Origin: Auanema rhodensis
Lineage: Eukaryota > Nematoda > Chromadorea > Rhabditida > Rhabditidae
DNA: 64,000 bases
Assembly: GCA_964057225.1 (NCBI GenBank)
Contig: OZ059899.1
Span: 17,120,501 to 17,184,500, forward strand
Direction of reading: 5' to 3'
Part shown: piece by piece, positions 1 through 10,179 of the stretch
Position numbering within the stretch: position 1 is the first letter of the stretch
How the letters are laid out: every line of letters starts with the position of its first letter
The notes under the pieces: model-generated
Databases searched by the model: none
Told to the model about the DNA's origin: nothing
What the model saw: the letters and a program-made list of their open reading frames with translations, nothing else
Program-made: the position numbers and the translations under genes

Positions 1-46
1 AATACAAAAATTAGTTATGATCGTTTGAAAAAAGACGCATTAGTGT

Positions 47-74
47 ATGTTGAGTTTCCATGTACACTCAACAT
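47..74. repeat. Dyad 1: 9-bp inverted repeat, 10-nt spacer (every monomer)
   Basis: ATGTTGAGT (47-55) is the exact reverse complement of ACTCAACAT (66-74), separated by ten bases. The element lies in the most conserved stretch of the monomer (m44-m92). Across the window I noticed only isolated changes in it: m52 G>A near 19357, m52 G>C near 50594 and 53400, and m59 C>T (spacer) near 10589 and 17258. Its symmetry would suit a dimeric DNA-binding protein or a small cruciform; which protein, if any, is unknown. Confidence 0.75.
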
Positions 75-97
75 TGCTTCCAAAAACATTTTTACAA

Positions 98-116
98 AAA
101 TTTTTCCGAAAAATTT
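98..116. repeat. Dyad 2: AAATTTTTC-C-GAAAAATTT palindrome (class A)
   Basis: In class-A monomers nine bases (98-106) are the exact reverse complement of 108-116 with a single central C. In class B and C the m106 C>T change shifts this to a 12-bp perfect palindrome TTTTTCGAAAAA. The element is made almost only of A and T runs, so part of the symmetry may be a by-product of composition, but both major classes retain a palindrome here. Confidence 0.65.
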
Positions 117-224
117 CAAAATAATTTCGCAAAAAGTAGATGTTTTTAGATTCCTTTTTTCAAGGCAAAGACGATGGACAATGTTATTCAACGAAAAAAT
201 TAATTCTGCAGGGTGAAAATCGAG

Positions 225-246
225 GATATAAGTGTGAACTTATATC
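225..246. repeat. Dyad 3: 9-bp inverted repeat, 4-nt loop
   Basis: GATATAAGT (225-233) pairs with ACTTATATC (238-246) across the loop GTGA. A competing longer pairing joins CGAG-ATAT (221-229, one bulged G) with ATATCTCG (252-259). In the PG variants (12135 and ten further monomers) m228 A>G and m238 A>G occur together; both would turn an A-T pair into a G-T or T-G wobble, so the stem survives in a transcript. One copy (10065) has a loop change m237 A>C. The left arm also contains TATAAG, a TATA-like string. Confidence 0.75.
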
Positions 247-259
247 AGTTGATATCTCG

Positions 260-329
260 GTGCATTTTTGAGCTAGCGCAAATCTGATAACACAGATCGA
301 CGCAGCTTAAAAATTCGCATCGAATGCAC
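260..329. repeat. Dyad 4: long imperfect hairpin, 11-bp outer arms
   Basis: In most monomers ATTTTTAAGCT (m264-m274) is the exact reverse complement of AGCTTAAAAAT (m304-m314). Inside, after one bulged base (m275), GCG (276-278) pairs with CGC (301-303). After a 3x3 internal loop, ATCTG (282-286) pairs with CAGAT (293-297) around the loop ATAACA. Outside, GTGC (260-263) can pair with GCAC (326-329), leaving 11 bases bulged. The first copies have m270 G, a wobble pair. Common variants m275, m287 and m291 fall in the bulge or loop and m306 T gives a wobble, whereas m263 A, m295 A, m302 A and m310 C break pairs. Cruciform formation is an inference from the sequence. Confidence 0.75.
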
Positions 330-1404
330 TATACAACATTGAGAAACGCTTAATACAAAAATTAGTTATGATCGTTTGAAAAAAGACGCATTAGTGTATG
401 TTGAGTTTCCATGTACACTCAACATTGCTTCCAAAAACATTTTTACAAAAATTTTTCCGAAAAATTTCAAAATAATTTCGCAAAAAGTAGATGTTTTTAG
501 ATTCCTTTTTTCAAGGCAAAGACGATGGACAATGTTATTCAACGAAAAAATTAATTCTGCAGGGTGAAAATCGAGGATATAAGTGTGAACTTATATCAGT
601 TGATATCTCGGTGCATTTTTGAGCTAGCGCAAATCTGATAACACAGATCGACGCAGCTTAAAAATTCGCATCGAATGCACTATACAACATTGAGAAACGC
701 TTAATACAAAAATTAGTTATGATCGTTTGAAAAAAGACGCATTAGTGTATGTTGAGTTTCCATGTACACTCAACATTGCTTCCAAAAACATTTTTACAAA
801 AATTTTTCCGAAAAATTTCAAAATAATTTCGCAAAAAGTAGATGTTTTTAGATTCCTTTTTTTAAGGCAAAGACGATGGACAATGTTATTCAACGAAAAA
901 ATTAATTCTGCAGGGTGAAAATCGAGGATATAAGTGTGAACTTATATCAGTTGATATCTCGGTGCATTTTTAAGCTAGCGCAAATCTGATAACACAGATC
1001 GACGCAGCTTAAAAATCCGCATCGAATGCACTATACTACATTGAGAAACGCTTAATACAAAAATTAGTTATGATCGTTTGAAAAATGATGCATTAGTGTA
1101 TGTTGAGTTTCCATGTACACTCAACATTGCTTCCAAAAACATTTTGACAAAAATTTTTTCGAAAAATTTCAAAATAATTTCGCAAAAAGTAAATGTTTTT
1201 AGATTCCTTTTTTTAAGGCAAAGACGATGGACAATGTTATTCAACGAAAAAATTAATTCTGCAGGGTGAAAATCGAGGATATAAGTGTGAACTTATATCA
1301 GTTGATATCTCGGTGCATTTTTAAGCTAGCGCAAATCTGATAACACAGATCGACGCAGCTTAAAAATCCGCATCGAATGCACTATACTACATTGAGAAAC
1401 GCTT

Positions 1405-1755
1405 AATACAAAAATTAGTTATGATCGTTTGAAAAATGATGCATTAGTGTATGTTGAGTTTCCATGTACACTCAACATTGCTTCCAAAAACATTTTGACA
1501 AAAATTTTTTCGAAAAATTTCAGAATATTTTAGCAAAAAATAGTTGTTTTTAGATTTCTTTTTTCAAGGCAAAGACGATGGACAATGTTATTCAACGAAA
1601 AAATTAATTCTGCAGGGTGAAAATCGAGGATATAAGTGTGAACTTATATCAGTTGATATCTCGGTGCATTTTTAAGCTAGCGCAAATCTGATAACACAAA
1701 TCGACGCAGCTTAAAAATTCGCATCGAATGCACTATACAACATTGAGAAACGCTT
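1405..1755. repeat. Representative class-B monomer
   Basis: Class B differs from class A by a linked set in the AT-rich middle: m119 A>G, m124 A>T, m128 C>A, m136 G>A, m140 A>T, together with m93 G and m106 T. The m128 change creates TAG in the reading frame that is open in class A and C, so class-B copies have no 63-codon frame. This copy also has m33 T, m36 T, m153 T, m295 A and m315 T, a combination repeated exactly at 3511-3861 and 5266-5616. I count 62 class-B monomers, 38 of them among the 46 monomers between 37558 and 53699. Confidence 0.93.
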
Positions 1756-2457
1756 AATACAAAAATTAGTTATGATCGTTTGAAAAAAGACGCATTAGTG
1801 TATGTTGAGTTTCCATGTACACTCAACATTGCTTCCAAAAACATTTTTACAAAAATTTTTCCGAAAAATTTCAAAATAATTTCGCAAAAAGTAGATGTTT
1901 TTAGATTCCTTTTTTCAAGGCAAAGACGATGGACAATGTTATTCAACGAAAAAATTAATTCTGCAGGGTGAAAATCGAGGATATAAGTGTGAACTTATAT
2001 CAGTTGATATCTCGGTGCATTTTTAAGCTAGCGCAAATCTGATAACACAGATCGACGCAGCTTAAAAATCCGCATCGAATGCACTATACTACATTGAGAA
2101 ACGCTTAATACAAAAATTAGTTATGATCGTTTGAAAAATGATGCATTAGTGTATGTTGAGTTTCCATGTACACTCAACATTGCTTCCAAAAACATTTTGA
2201 CAAAAATTTTTTCGAAAAATTTCAGAATATTTTAGCAAAAAATAGTTGTTTTTAGATTCCTTTTTTCAAGGCAAAGACGATGGACAATGTTATTCAACGA
2301 AAAAATTAATTCTGCAGGGTGAAAATCGAGGATATAAGTGTGAACTTATATCAGTTGATATCTCGGTGCATTTTTAAGCTAGCGCAAATCTGATAACACA
2401 AATCGACGCAGCTTAAAAATCCGCATCGAATGCACTATACAACATTAAGAAACGCTT

Positions 2458-2808
2458 AATACAAAAATTAGTTATGATCGTTTGAAAAAAGACGCATTAG
2501 TGTATGTTGAGTTTCCATGTACACTCAACATTGCTTCCAAAAACATTTTGACAAAAATTTTTTCGAAAAATTTCAAAATAATTTCGCAAAAAGTAAATGT
2601 TTTTAGATTCCTTTTTTTAAGGCAAAGACGATGGACAATGTTATTCAACGAAAAAATTAATTCTGCAGGGTGAAAATCGAGGATATAAGTGTGAACTTAT
2701 ATCAGTTGATATCTCGGTGCATTTTTAAGCTAGCGCAAATCTGATAACACAGATCGACGCAGCTTAAAAATCCGCATCGAATGCACTATACAACATTGAG
2801 AAACGCTT
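2458..2808. repeat. Representative class-C monomer
   Basis: Class C has m93 G, m106 T, m139 A and m161 T on an otherwise class-A middle (m119 A, m124 A, m128 C). It is common between 2.4 and 16.5 kb. A relative with m112 T and m161 C (aaaattttc) appears at 8425 (m161 T there), 54750, 55803, 57205, 60360, 61413 and 62815. Hybrids carrying the class-C left part and the class-A right part (m93 G, m106 T, m139 G, m161 C) are found at 20008, 21763, 24571, 25975 and several later positions. Confidence 0.9.
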
Positions 2809-5800
2809 AATACAAAAATTAGTTATGATCGTTTGAAAAAAGATGCATTAGTGTATGTTGAGTTTCCATGTACACTCAACATTGCTTCCAAAAACATTTT
2901 GACAAAAATTTTTTCGAAAAATTTCAAAATAATTTCGCAAAAAGTAAATGTTTTTAGATTCCTTTTTTTAAGGCAAAGACGATGGACAATGTTATTCAAC
3001 GAAAAAATTAATTCTGCAGGGTGAAAATCGAGGATATAAGTGTGAACTTATATCAGTTGATATCTCGGTGCATTTTTGAGCTAGCGCAAATCTGATAACA
3101 CAGATCGACGCAGCTTAAAAATTCGCATCGAATGCACTATACAACATTGAGAAACGCTTAATACAAAAATTAGTTATGATCGTTTGAAAAAAGACGCATT
3201 AGTGTATGTTGAGTTTCCATGTACACTCAACATTGCTTCCAAAAACATTTTTACAAAAATTTTTCCGAAAAATTTCAAAATAATTTCGCAAAAAGTAGAT
3301 GTTTTTAGATTCCTTTTTTCAAGGCAAAGACGATGGACAATGTTATTCAACGAAAAAATTAATTCTGCAGGGTGAAAATCGAGGATATAAGTGTGAACTT
3401 ATATCAGTTGATATCTCGGTGCATTTTTAAGCTAGCGCAAATCTGATAACACAGATCGACGCAGCTTAAAAATCCGCATCGAATGCACTATACTACATTG
3501 AGAAACGCTTAATACAAAAATTAGTTATGATCGTTTGAAAAATGATGCATTAGTGTATGTTGAGTTTCCATGTACACTCAACATTGCTTCCAAAAACATT
3601 TTGACAAAAATTTTTTCGAAAAATTTCAGAATATTTTAGCAAAAAATAGTTGTTTTTAGATTTCTTTTTTCAAGGCAAAGACGATGGACAATGTTATTCA
3701 ACGAAAAAATTAATTCTGCAGGGTGAAAATCGAGGATATAAGTGTGAACTTATATCAGTTGATATCTCGGTGCATTTTTAAGCTAGCGCAAATCTGATAA
3801 CACAAATCGACGCAGCTTAAAAATTCGCATCGAATGCACTATACAACATTGAGAAACGCTTAATACAAAAATTAGTTATGATCGTTTGAAAAAAGACGCA
3901 TTAGTGTATGTTGAGTTTCCATGTACACTCAACATTGCTTCCAAAAACATTTTTACAAAAATTTTTCCGAAAAATTTCAAAATAATTTCGCAAAAAGTAG
4001 ATGTTTTTAGATTCCTTTTTTCAAGGCAAAGACGATGGACAATGTTATTCAACGAAAAAATTAATTCTGCAGGGTGAAAATCGAGGATATAAGTGTGAAC
4101 TTATATCAGTTGATATCTCGGTGCATTTTTAAGCTAGCGCAAATCTGATAACACAGATCGACGCAGCTTAAAAATCCGCATCGAATGCACTATACTACAT
4201 TGAGAAACGCTTAATACAAAAATTAGTTATGATCGTTTGAAAAATGATGCATTAGTGTATGTTGAGTTTCCATGTACACTCAACATTGCTTCCAAAAACA
4301 TTTTGACAAAAATTTTTTCGAAAAATTTCAGAATATTTTAGCAAAAAATAGTTGTTTTTAGATTCCTTTTTTCAAGGCAAAGACGATGGACAATGTTATT
4401 CAACGAAAAAATTAATTCTGCAGGGTGAAAATCGAGGATATAAGTGTGAACTTATATCAGTTGATATCTCGGTGCATTTTTAAGCTAGCGCAAATCTGAT
4501 AACACAAATCGACGCAGCTTAAAAATCCGCATCGAATGCACTATACAACATTAAGAAACGCTTAATACAAAAATTAGTTATGATCGTTTGAAAAAAGACG
4601 CATTAGTGTATGTTGAGTTTCCATGTACACTCAACATTGCTTCCAAAAACATTTTGACAAAAATTTTTTCGAAAAATTTCAAAATAATTTCGCAAAAAGT
4701 AAATGTTTTTAGATTCCTTTTTTTAAGGCAAAGACGATGGACAATGTTATTCAACGAAAAAATTAATTCTGCAGGGTGAAAATCGAGGATATAAGTGTGA
4801 ACTTATATCAGTTGATATCTCGGTGCATTTTTAAGCTAGCGCAAATCTGATAACACAGATCGACGCAGCTTAAAAATCCGCATCGAATGCACTATACAAC
4901 ATTGAGAAACGCTTAATACAAAAATTAGTTATGATCGTTTGAAAAAAGACGCATTAGTGTATGTTGAGTTTCCATGTACACTCAACATTGCTTCCAAAAA
5001 CATTTTTACAAAAATTTTTCCGAAAAATTTCAAAATAATTTCGCAAAAAGTAGATGTTTTTAGATTCCTTTTTTCAAGGCAAAGACGATGGACAATGTTA
5101 TTCAACGAAAAAATTAATTCTGCAGGGTGAAAATCGAGGATATAAGTGTGAACTTATATCAGTTGATATCTCGGTGCATTTTTAAGCTAGCGCAAATCTG
5201 ATAACACAGATCGACGCAGCTTAAAAATCCGCATCGAATGCACTATACTACATTGAGAAACGCTTAATACAAAAATTAGTTATGATCGTTTGAAAAATGA
5301 TGCATTAGTGTATGTTGAGTTTCCATGTACACTCAACATTGCTTCCAAAAACATTTTGACAAAAATTTTTTCGAAAAATTTCAGAATATTTTAGCAAAAA
5401 ATAGTTGTTTTTAGATTTCTTTTTTCAAGGCAAAGACGATGGACAATGTTATTCAACGAAAAAATTAATTCTGCAGGGTGAAAATCGAGGATATAAGTGT
5501 GAACTTATATCAGTTGATATCTCGGTGCATTTTTAAGCTAGCGCAAATCTGATAACACAAATCGACGCAGCTTAAAAATTCGCATCGAATGCACTATACA
5601 ACATTGAGAAACGCTTAATACAAAAATTAGTTATGATCGTTTGAAAAAAGACGCATTAGTGTATGTTGAGTTTCCATGTACACTCAACATTGCTTCCAAA
5701 AACATTTTTACAAAAATTTTTCCGAAAAATTTCAAAATAATTTCGCAAAAAGTAGATGTTTTTAGATTCCTTTTTTCAAGGCAAAGACGATGGACAATGT

Positions 5801-7020
5801 TATTCAACGAAAAAATTAATTCTGCAGGGTGAAAATCGAGGATATAAGTGTGAACTTATATCAGTTGATATCTCGGTGCATTTTTAAGCTAGCGCAAATC
5901 TGATAACACAGATCGACGCAGCTTAAAAATCCGCATCGAATGCACTATACTACATTGAGAAACGCTTAATACAAAAATTAGTTATGATCGTTTGAAAAAT
6001 GATGCATTAGTGTATGTTGAGTTTCCATGTACACTCAACATTGCTTCCAAAAACATTTTGACAAAAATTTTTTCGAAAAATTTCAGAATATTTTAGCAAA
6101 AAATAGTTGTTTTTAGATTCCTTTTTTCAAGGCAAAGACGATGGACAATGTTATTCAACGAAAAAATTAATTCTGCAGGGTGAAAATCGAGGATATAAGT
6201 GTGAACTTATATCAGTTGATATCTCGGTGCATTTTTAAGCTAGCGCAAATCTGATAACACAAATCGACGCAGCTTAAAAATCCGCATCGAATGCACTATA
6301 CAACATTAAGAAACGCTTAATACAAAAATTAGTTATGATCGTTTGAAAAAAGACGCATTAGTGTATGTTGAGTTTCCATGTACACTCAACATTGCTTCCA
6401 AAAACATTTTGACAAAAATTTTTTCGAAAAATTTCAAAATAATTTCGCAAAAAGTAAATGTTTTTAGATTCCTTTTTTTAAGGCAAAGACGATGGACAAT
6501 GTTATTCAACGAAAAAATTAATTCTGCAGGGTGAAAATCGAGGATATAAGTGTGAACTTATATCAGTTGATATCTCGGTGCATTTTTAAGCTAGCGCAAA
6601 TCTGATAACACAGATCGACGCAGCTTAAAAATCCGCATCGAATGCACTATACAACATTGAGAAACGCTTAATACAAAAATTAGTTATGATCGTTTGAAAA
6701 AAGATGCATTAGTGTATGTTGAGTTTCCATGTACACTCAACATTGCTTCCAAAAACATTTTGACAAAAATTTTTTCGAAAAATTTCAAAATAATTTCGCA
6801 AAAAGTAAATGTTTTTAGATTCCTTTTTTTAAGGCAAAGACGATGGACAATGTTATTCAACGAAAAAATTAATTCTGCAGGGTGAAAATCGAGGATATAA
6901 GTGTGAACTTATATCAGTTGATATCTCGGTGCATTTTTGAGCTAGCGCAAATCTGATAACACAGATCGACGCAGCTTAAAAATTCGCATCGAATGCACTA
7001 TACAACATTGAGAAACGCTT

Positions 7021-10000
7021 AATACAAAAATTAGTTATGATCGTTTGAAAAAAGACGCATTAGTGTATGTTGAGTTTCCATGTACACTCAACATTGCTTC
7101 CAAAAACATTTTTACAAAAATTTTTCCGAAAAATTTCAGAATAATTTCGCAAAAAGTAGATGTTTTTAGATTCCTTTTTTCAAGGCAAAGACGATGGACA
7201 ATGTTATTCAACGGAAAAATTAATTATGCAGGGTGAAAATCGAGGATATAAGTGTGAACTTATATCAGTTGATATCTCGGTGCATTTTTAAGCTAGCGCA
7301 AATCTGATAACACAGATCGACGCAGCTTAAAAATCCGCATCGAATGCACTATACAACATTGAGAAACGCTTAATACAAAAATTAGTTATGATCGTTTGAA
7401 AAAAGACGCATTAGTGTATGTTGAGTTTCCATGTACACTCAACATTGCTTCCAAAAACATTTTGACAAAAATTTTTTCGAAAAATTTCAAAATAATTTCG
7501 CAAAAAGTAAATGTTTTTAGATTCCTTTTTTTAAGGCAAAGACGATGGACAATGTTATTCAACGAAAAAATTAATTCTGCAGGGTGAAAATCGAGGATAT
7601 AAGTGTGAACTTATATCAGTTGATATCTCGGTGCATTTTTAAGCTAGCGCAAATCTGATAACACAGATCGACGCAGCTTAAAAATCCGCATCGAATGCAC
7701 TATACAACATTGAGAAACGCTTAATACAAAAATTAGTTATGATCGTTTGAAAAATGATGCATTAGTGTATGTTGAGTTTCCATGTACACTCAACATTGCT
7801 TCCAAAAACATTTTGACAAAAATTTTTTCGAAAAATTTCAGAATATTTTAGCAAAAAATAGTTGTTTTTAGATTCCTTTTTTCAAGGCAAAGACGATGGA
7901 CAATGTTATTCAACGAAAAAATTAATTCTGCAGGGTGAAAATCGAGGATATAAGTGTGAACTTATATCAGTTGATATCTCGGTGCATTTTTAAGCTAGCG
8001 CAAATCTGATAACACAGATCGACGCAGCTTAAAAATCCGCATCGAATGCACTATACAACATTGAGAAACGCCTAATACAAAAATTAGTTATGATCGTTTG
8101 AAAAAAGACGCATTAGTGTATGTTGAGTTTCCATGTACACTCAACATTGCTTCCAAAAACATTTTGACAAAAATTTTTTCGAAAAATTTCAAAATAATTT
8201 CGCAAAAAGTAAATGTTTTTAGATTCCTTTTTTTAAGGCAAAGACGATGGACAATGTTATTCAACGAAAAAATTAATTCTGCAGGGTGAAAATCGAGGAT
8301 ATAAGTGTGAACTTATATCAGTTGATATCTCGGTGAATTTTTAAGCTAGCGCAAATCTGATAAAACAGATCGACGCAGCTTAAAAATCCGCATCGAATGC
8401 ACTATACAACATTGAGAAACGCTTAATACAAAAATTAGTTATGATCGTTTGAAAAAAGACGCATTAGTGTATGTTGAGTTTCCATGTACACTCAACATTG
8501 CTTCCAAAAACATTTTGACAAAAATTTTTTCGAAAATTTTCAAAATAATTTCGCAAAAAGTAAATGTTTTTAGATTCCTTTTTTTAAGGCAAAGACGATG
8601 GACAATGTTATTCAACGAAAAAATTAATTCTGCAGGGTGAAAATCGAGGATATAAGTGTGAACTTATATCAGTTGATATCTCGGTGCATTTTTAAGCTAG
8701 CGCAAATCTGATAACACAGATCGACGCAGCTTAAAAATCCGCATCGAATGCACTATACAACATTGAGAAACGCTTAATACAAAAATTAGTTATGATCGTT
8801 TGAAAAAAGACGCATTAGTGTATGTTGAGTTTCCATGTACACTCAACATTGCTTCCAAAAACATTTTGACAAAAATTTTTTCGAAAAATTTCAGAATATT
8901 TTAGCAAAAAATAGTTGTTTTTAGATTCCTTTTTTCAAGGCAAAGACGATGGACAATGTTATTCAACGAAAAAATTAATTCTGCAGGGTGAAAATCGAGG
9001 ATATAAGTGTGAACTTATATCAGTTGATATCTCGGTGCATTTTTAAGCTAGCGCAAATCTGATAAAACAGATCGACGCAGCTTAAAAATCCGCATCGAAT
9101 GCACTGTACAACATTGAGAAACGCTTAATACAAAAATTAGTTATGATCGTTTGAAAAAAGACGCATTAGTGTATGTTGAGTTTCCATGTACACTCAACAT
9201 TGCTTCCAAAAACATTTTGACAAAAATTTTTTCGAAAAATTTCAGAATATTTTAGCAAAAAATAGTTGTTTTTAGATTCCTTTTTTTAACGCAAAGACGA
9301 TGGACAATGTTATTCAACGAAAAAATTAATTCTGCAGGGTGAAAATCGAGGATATAAGTGTGAACTTATATCAGTTGATATCTCGGTGAATTTTTAAGCT
9401 AGCGCAAATCTGATAACACAGATCGACGCAGCTTAAAAATCCGCATCGAATGCACTATACAACATTGAGAAACGCTTAATACAAAAATTAGTTATGATCG
9501 TTTGAAAAAAGATGCATTAGTGTATGTTGAGTTTCCATGTACACTCAACATTGCTTCCAAAAACATTTTGACAAAAATTTTTTCGAAAAATTTCAAAATA
9601 ATTTCGCAAAAAGTAAATGTTTTTAGATTCCTTTTTTTAAGGCAAAGACGATGGACAATGTTATTCAACGAAAAAATTAATTCTGCAGGGTGAAAATCGA
9701 GGATATAAGTGTGAACTTATATCAGTTGATATCTCGGTGCATTTTTAAGCTAGCGCAAATCTGATAACACAGATCGACGCAGCTTAAAAATTCGCATCGA
9801 ATGCACTATACAACATTGAGAAACGCTTAATACAAAAATTAGTTATGATCGTTTGAAAAAAGATGCATTAGTGTATGTTGAGTTTCCATGTACACTCAAC
9901 ATTGCTTCCAAAAACATTTTGACAAAAATTTTTTCGAAAAATTTCAAAATAATTTCGCAAAAAGTAAATGTTTTTAGATTCCTTTTTTTAAGGCAAAGAC

Positions 10001-10179
10001 GATGGACAATGTTATTCAACGAAAAAATTAATTCTGCAGGGTGAAAATCGAGGATATAAGTGTGCACTTATATCAGTTGATATCTCGGTGCATTTTTAAG
10101 CTAGCGCAAATCTGATAACACAGATCGACGCAGCTTAAAAATTCGCATCGAATGCACTATACAACATTGAGAAACGCTT
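7021..10179. repeat. Irregular B/C monomers
   Basis: Nine monomers without a clear higher-order period. The first (7021) is a class-A copy with private changes m119 G, m194 G and a C>A at m206 (aattatgca). Later ones introduce m263 A (gtgaattt), m291 A (ataaaac), m331 G (ctgtac) and m164 C (aacgc), which recur far downstream. The last copy (9829-10179) has m237 C in the loop of dyad 3. No gene is seen. Confidence 0.85.

Larger units (their letters stand above)
1..351. repeat. Reference monomer (class A), used to define m1-m351
   Basis: This is the first full copy and serves as the coordinate frame. Its left part (m1-m80) has a short dyad. Its middle (m81-m160) is rich in A and T runs of 4-6 bases. 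Its right part (m211-m330) is rich in inverted repeats. Diagnostic bases here are m33 A, m36 C, m93 T, m106 C, m119 A, m139 G, m161 C, m194 A, m208 G, m263 C, m270 G, m275 A, m291 C, m302 G, m306 C, m315 T, m335 A. It contains single EcoRV (gatatc, m251), NheI (gctagc, m272) and PstI (ctgcag, m206) hexamers, which would produce a 351-bp ladder on digestion. The second monomer (352-702) looks identical. Confidence 0.95.
1..1404. repeat. Four monomers: A, A, A-like, C-like
   Basis: The first two copies appear identical (m270 G, m315 T). The third (703) has m161 T, m270 A, m315 C and m335 T. The fourth (1054) has m33 T, m36 T and the class-C middle. The stepwise change across neighbours suggests short conversion tracts rather than independent mutation. 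No gene or other element lies here. Confidence 0.85.
1405..7020. repeat. Six-monomer higher-order repeat (2106 bp), three copies, two incomplete
   Basis: The order is A, B1, A, B2, C1, C2. B1 has m153 T, m295 A and m315 T; B2 has m295 A and m341 A (attaag). C2 has m36 T, m270 G and m315 T. Copy one covers B1 to C2 at 1405-3159; copy two is A to C1 at 3160-4914 and lacks C2; copy three is complete at 4915-7020. Matching B1 monomers start at 1405, 3511 and 5266, that is 2106 then 1755 bp apart. Corresponding monomers agree at every diagnostic site I compared. Confidence 0.9.

Noticed and set aside
91-110. TTGACA string in class B and C monomers resembling a bacterial -35 box
   Set aside because: It arises from m93 G in an AT-rich context, has no sensible partner or gene downstream, and the array is not bacterial in character.
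25-216. 63-codon open frame repeated in 115 monomers
   Set aside because: It begins with TTG rather than ATG, is broken by TAG in all 62 class-B monomers and by a frameshift in five others, and class differences change residues freely. It is a by-product of the tandem repeat, not a gene family.
282-303. Possible hammerhead ribozyme core (ctgataa)
   Set aside because: Some satellites encode hammerheads, but the required CUGANGA box is absent: here the G is A. I found no ctgatga on either strand.
264-314. Rho-independent terminator
   Set aside because: The hairpin is followed by no T run and stands beside no gene; its stem is largely A-T.
1-351. CENP-B box
   Set aside because: No TTCG followed at the proper spacing by A and CGGG is present in the monomer on the + strand, and I saw none on the other. 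Centromere identity would have to rest on other features.
9843-10067. 74-codon open frame on the minus strand
   Set aside because: It exists only because a single A>C change at 10065 supplies an ATG on the minus strand; no other monomer has it and it has no coding signature.
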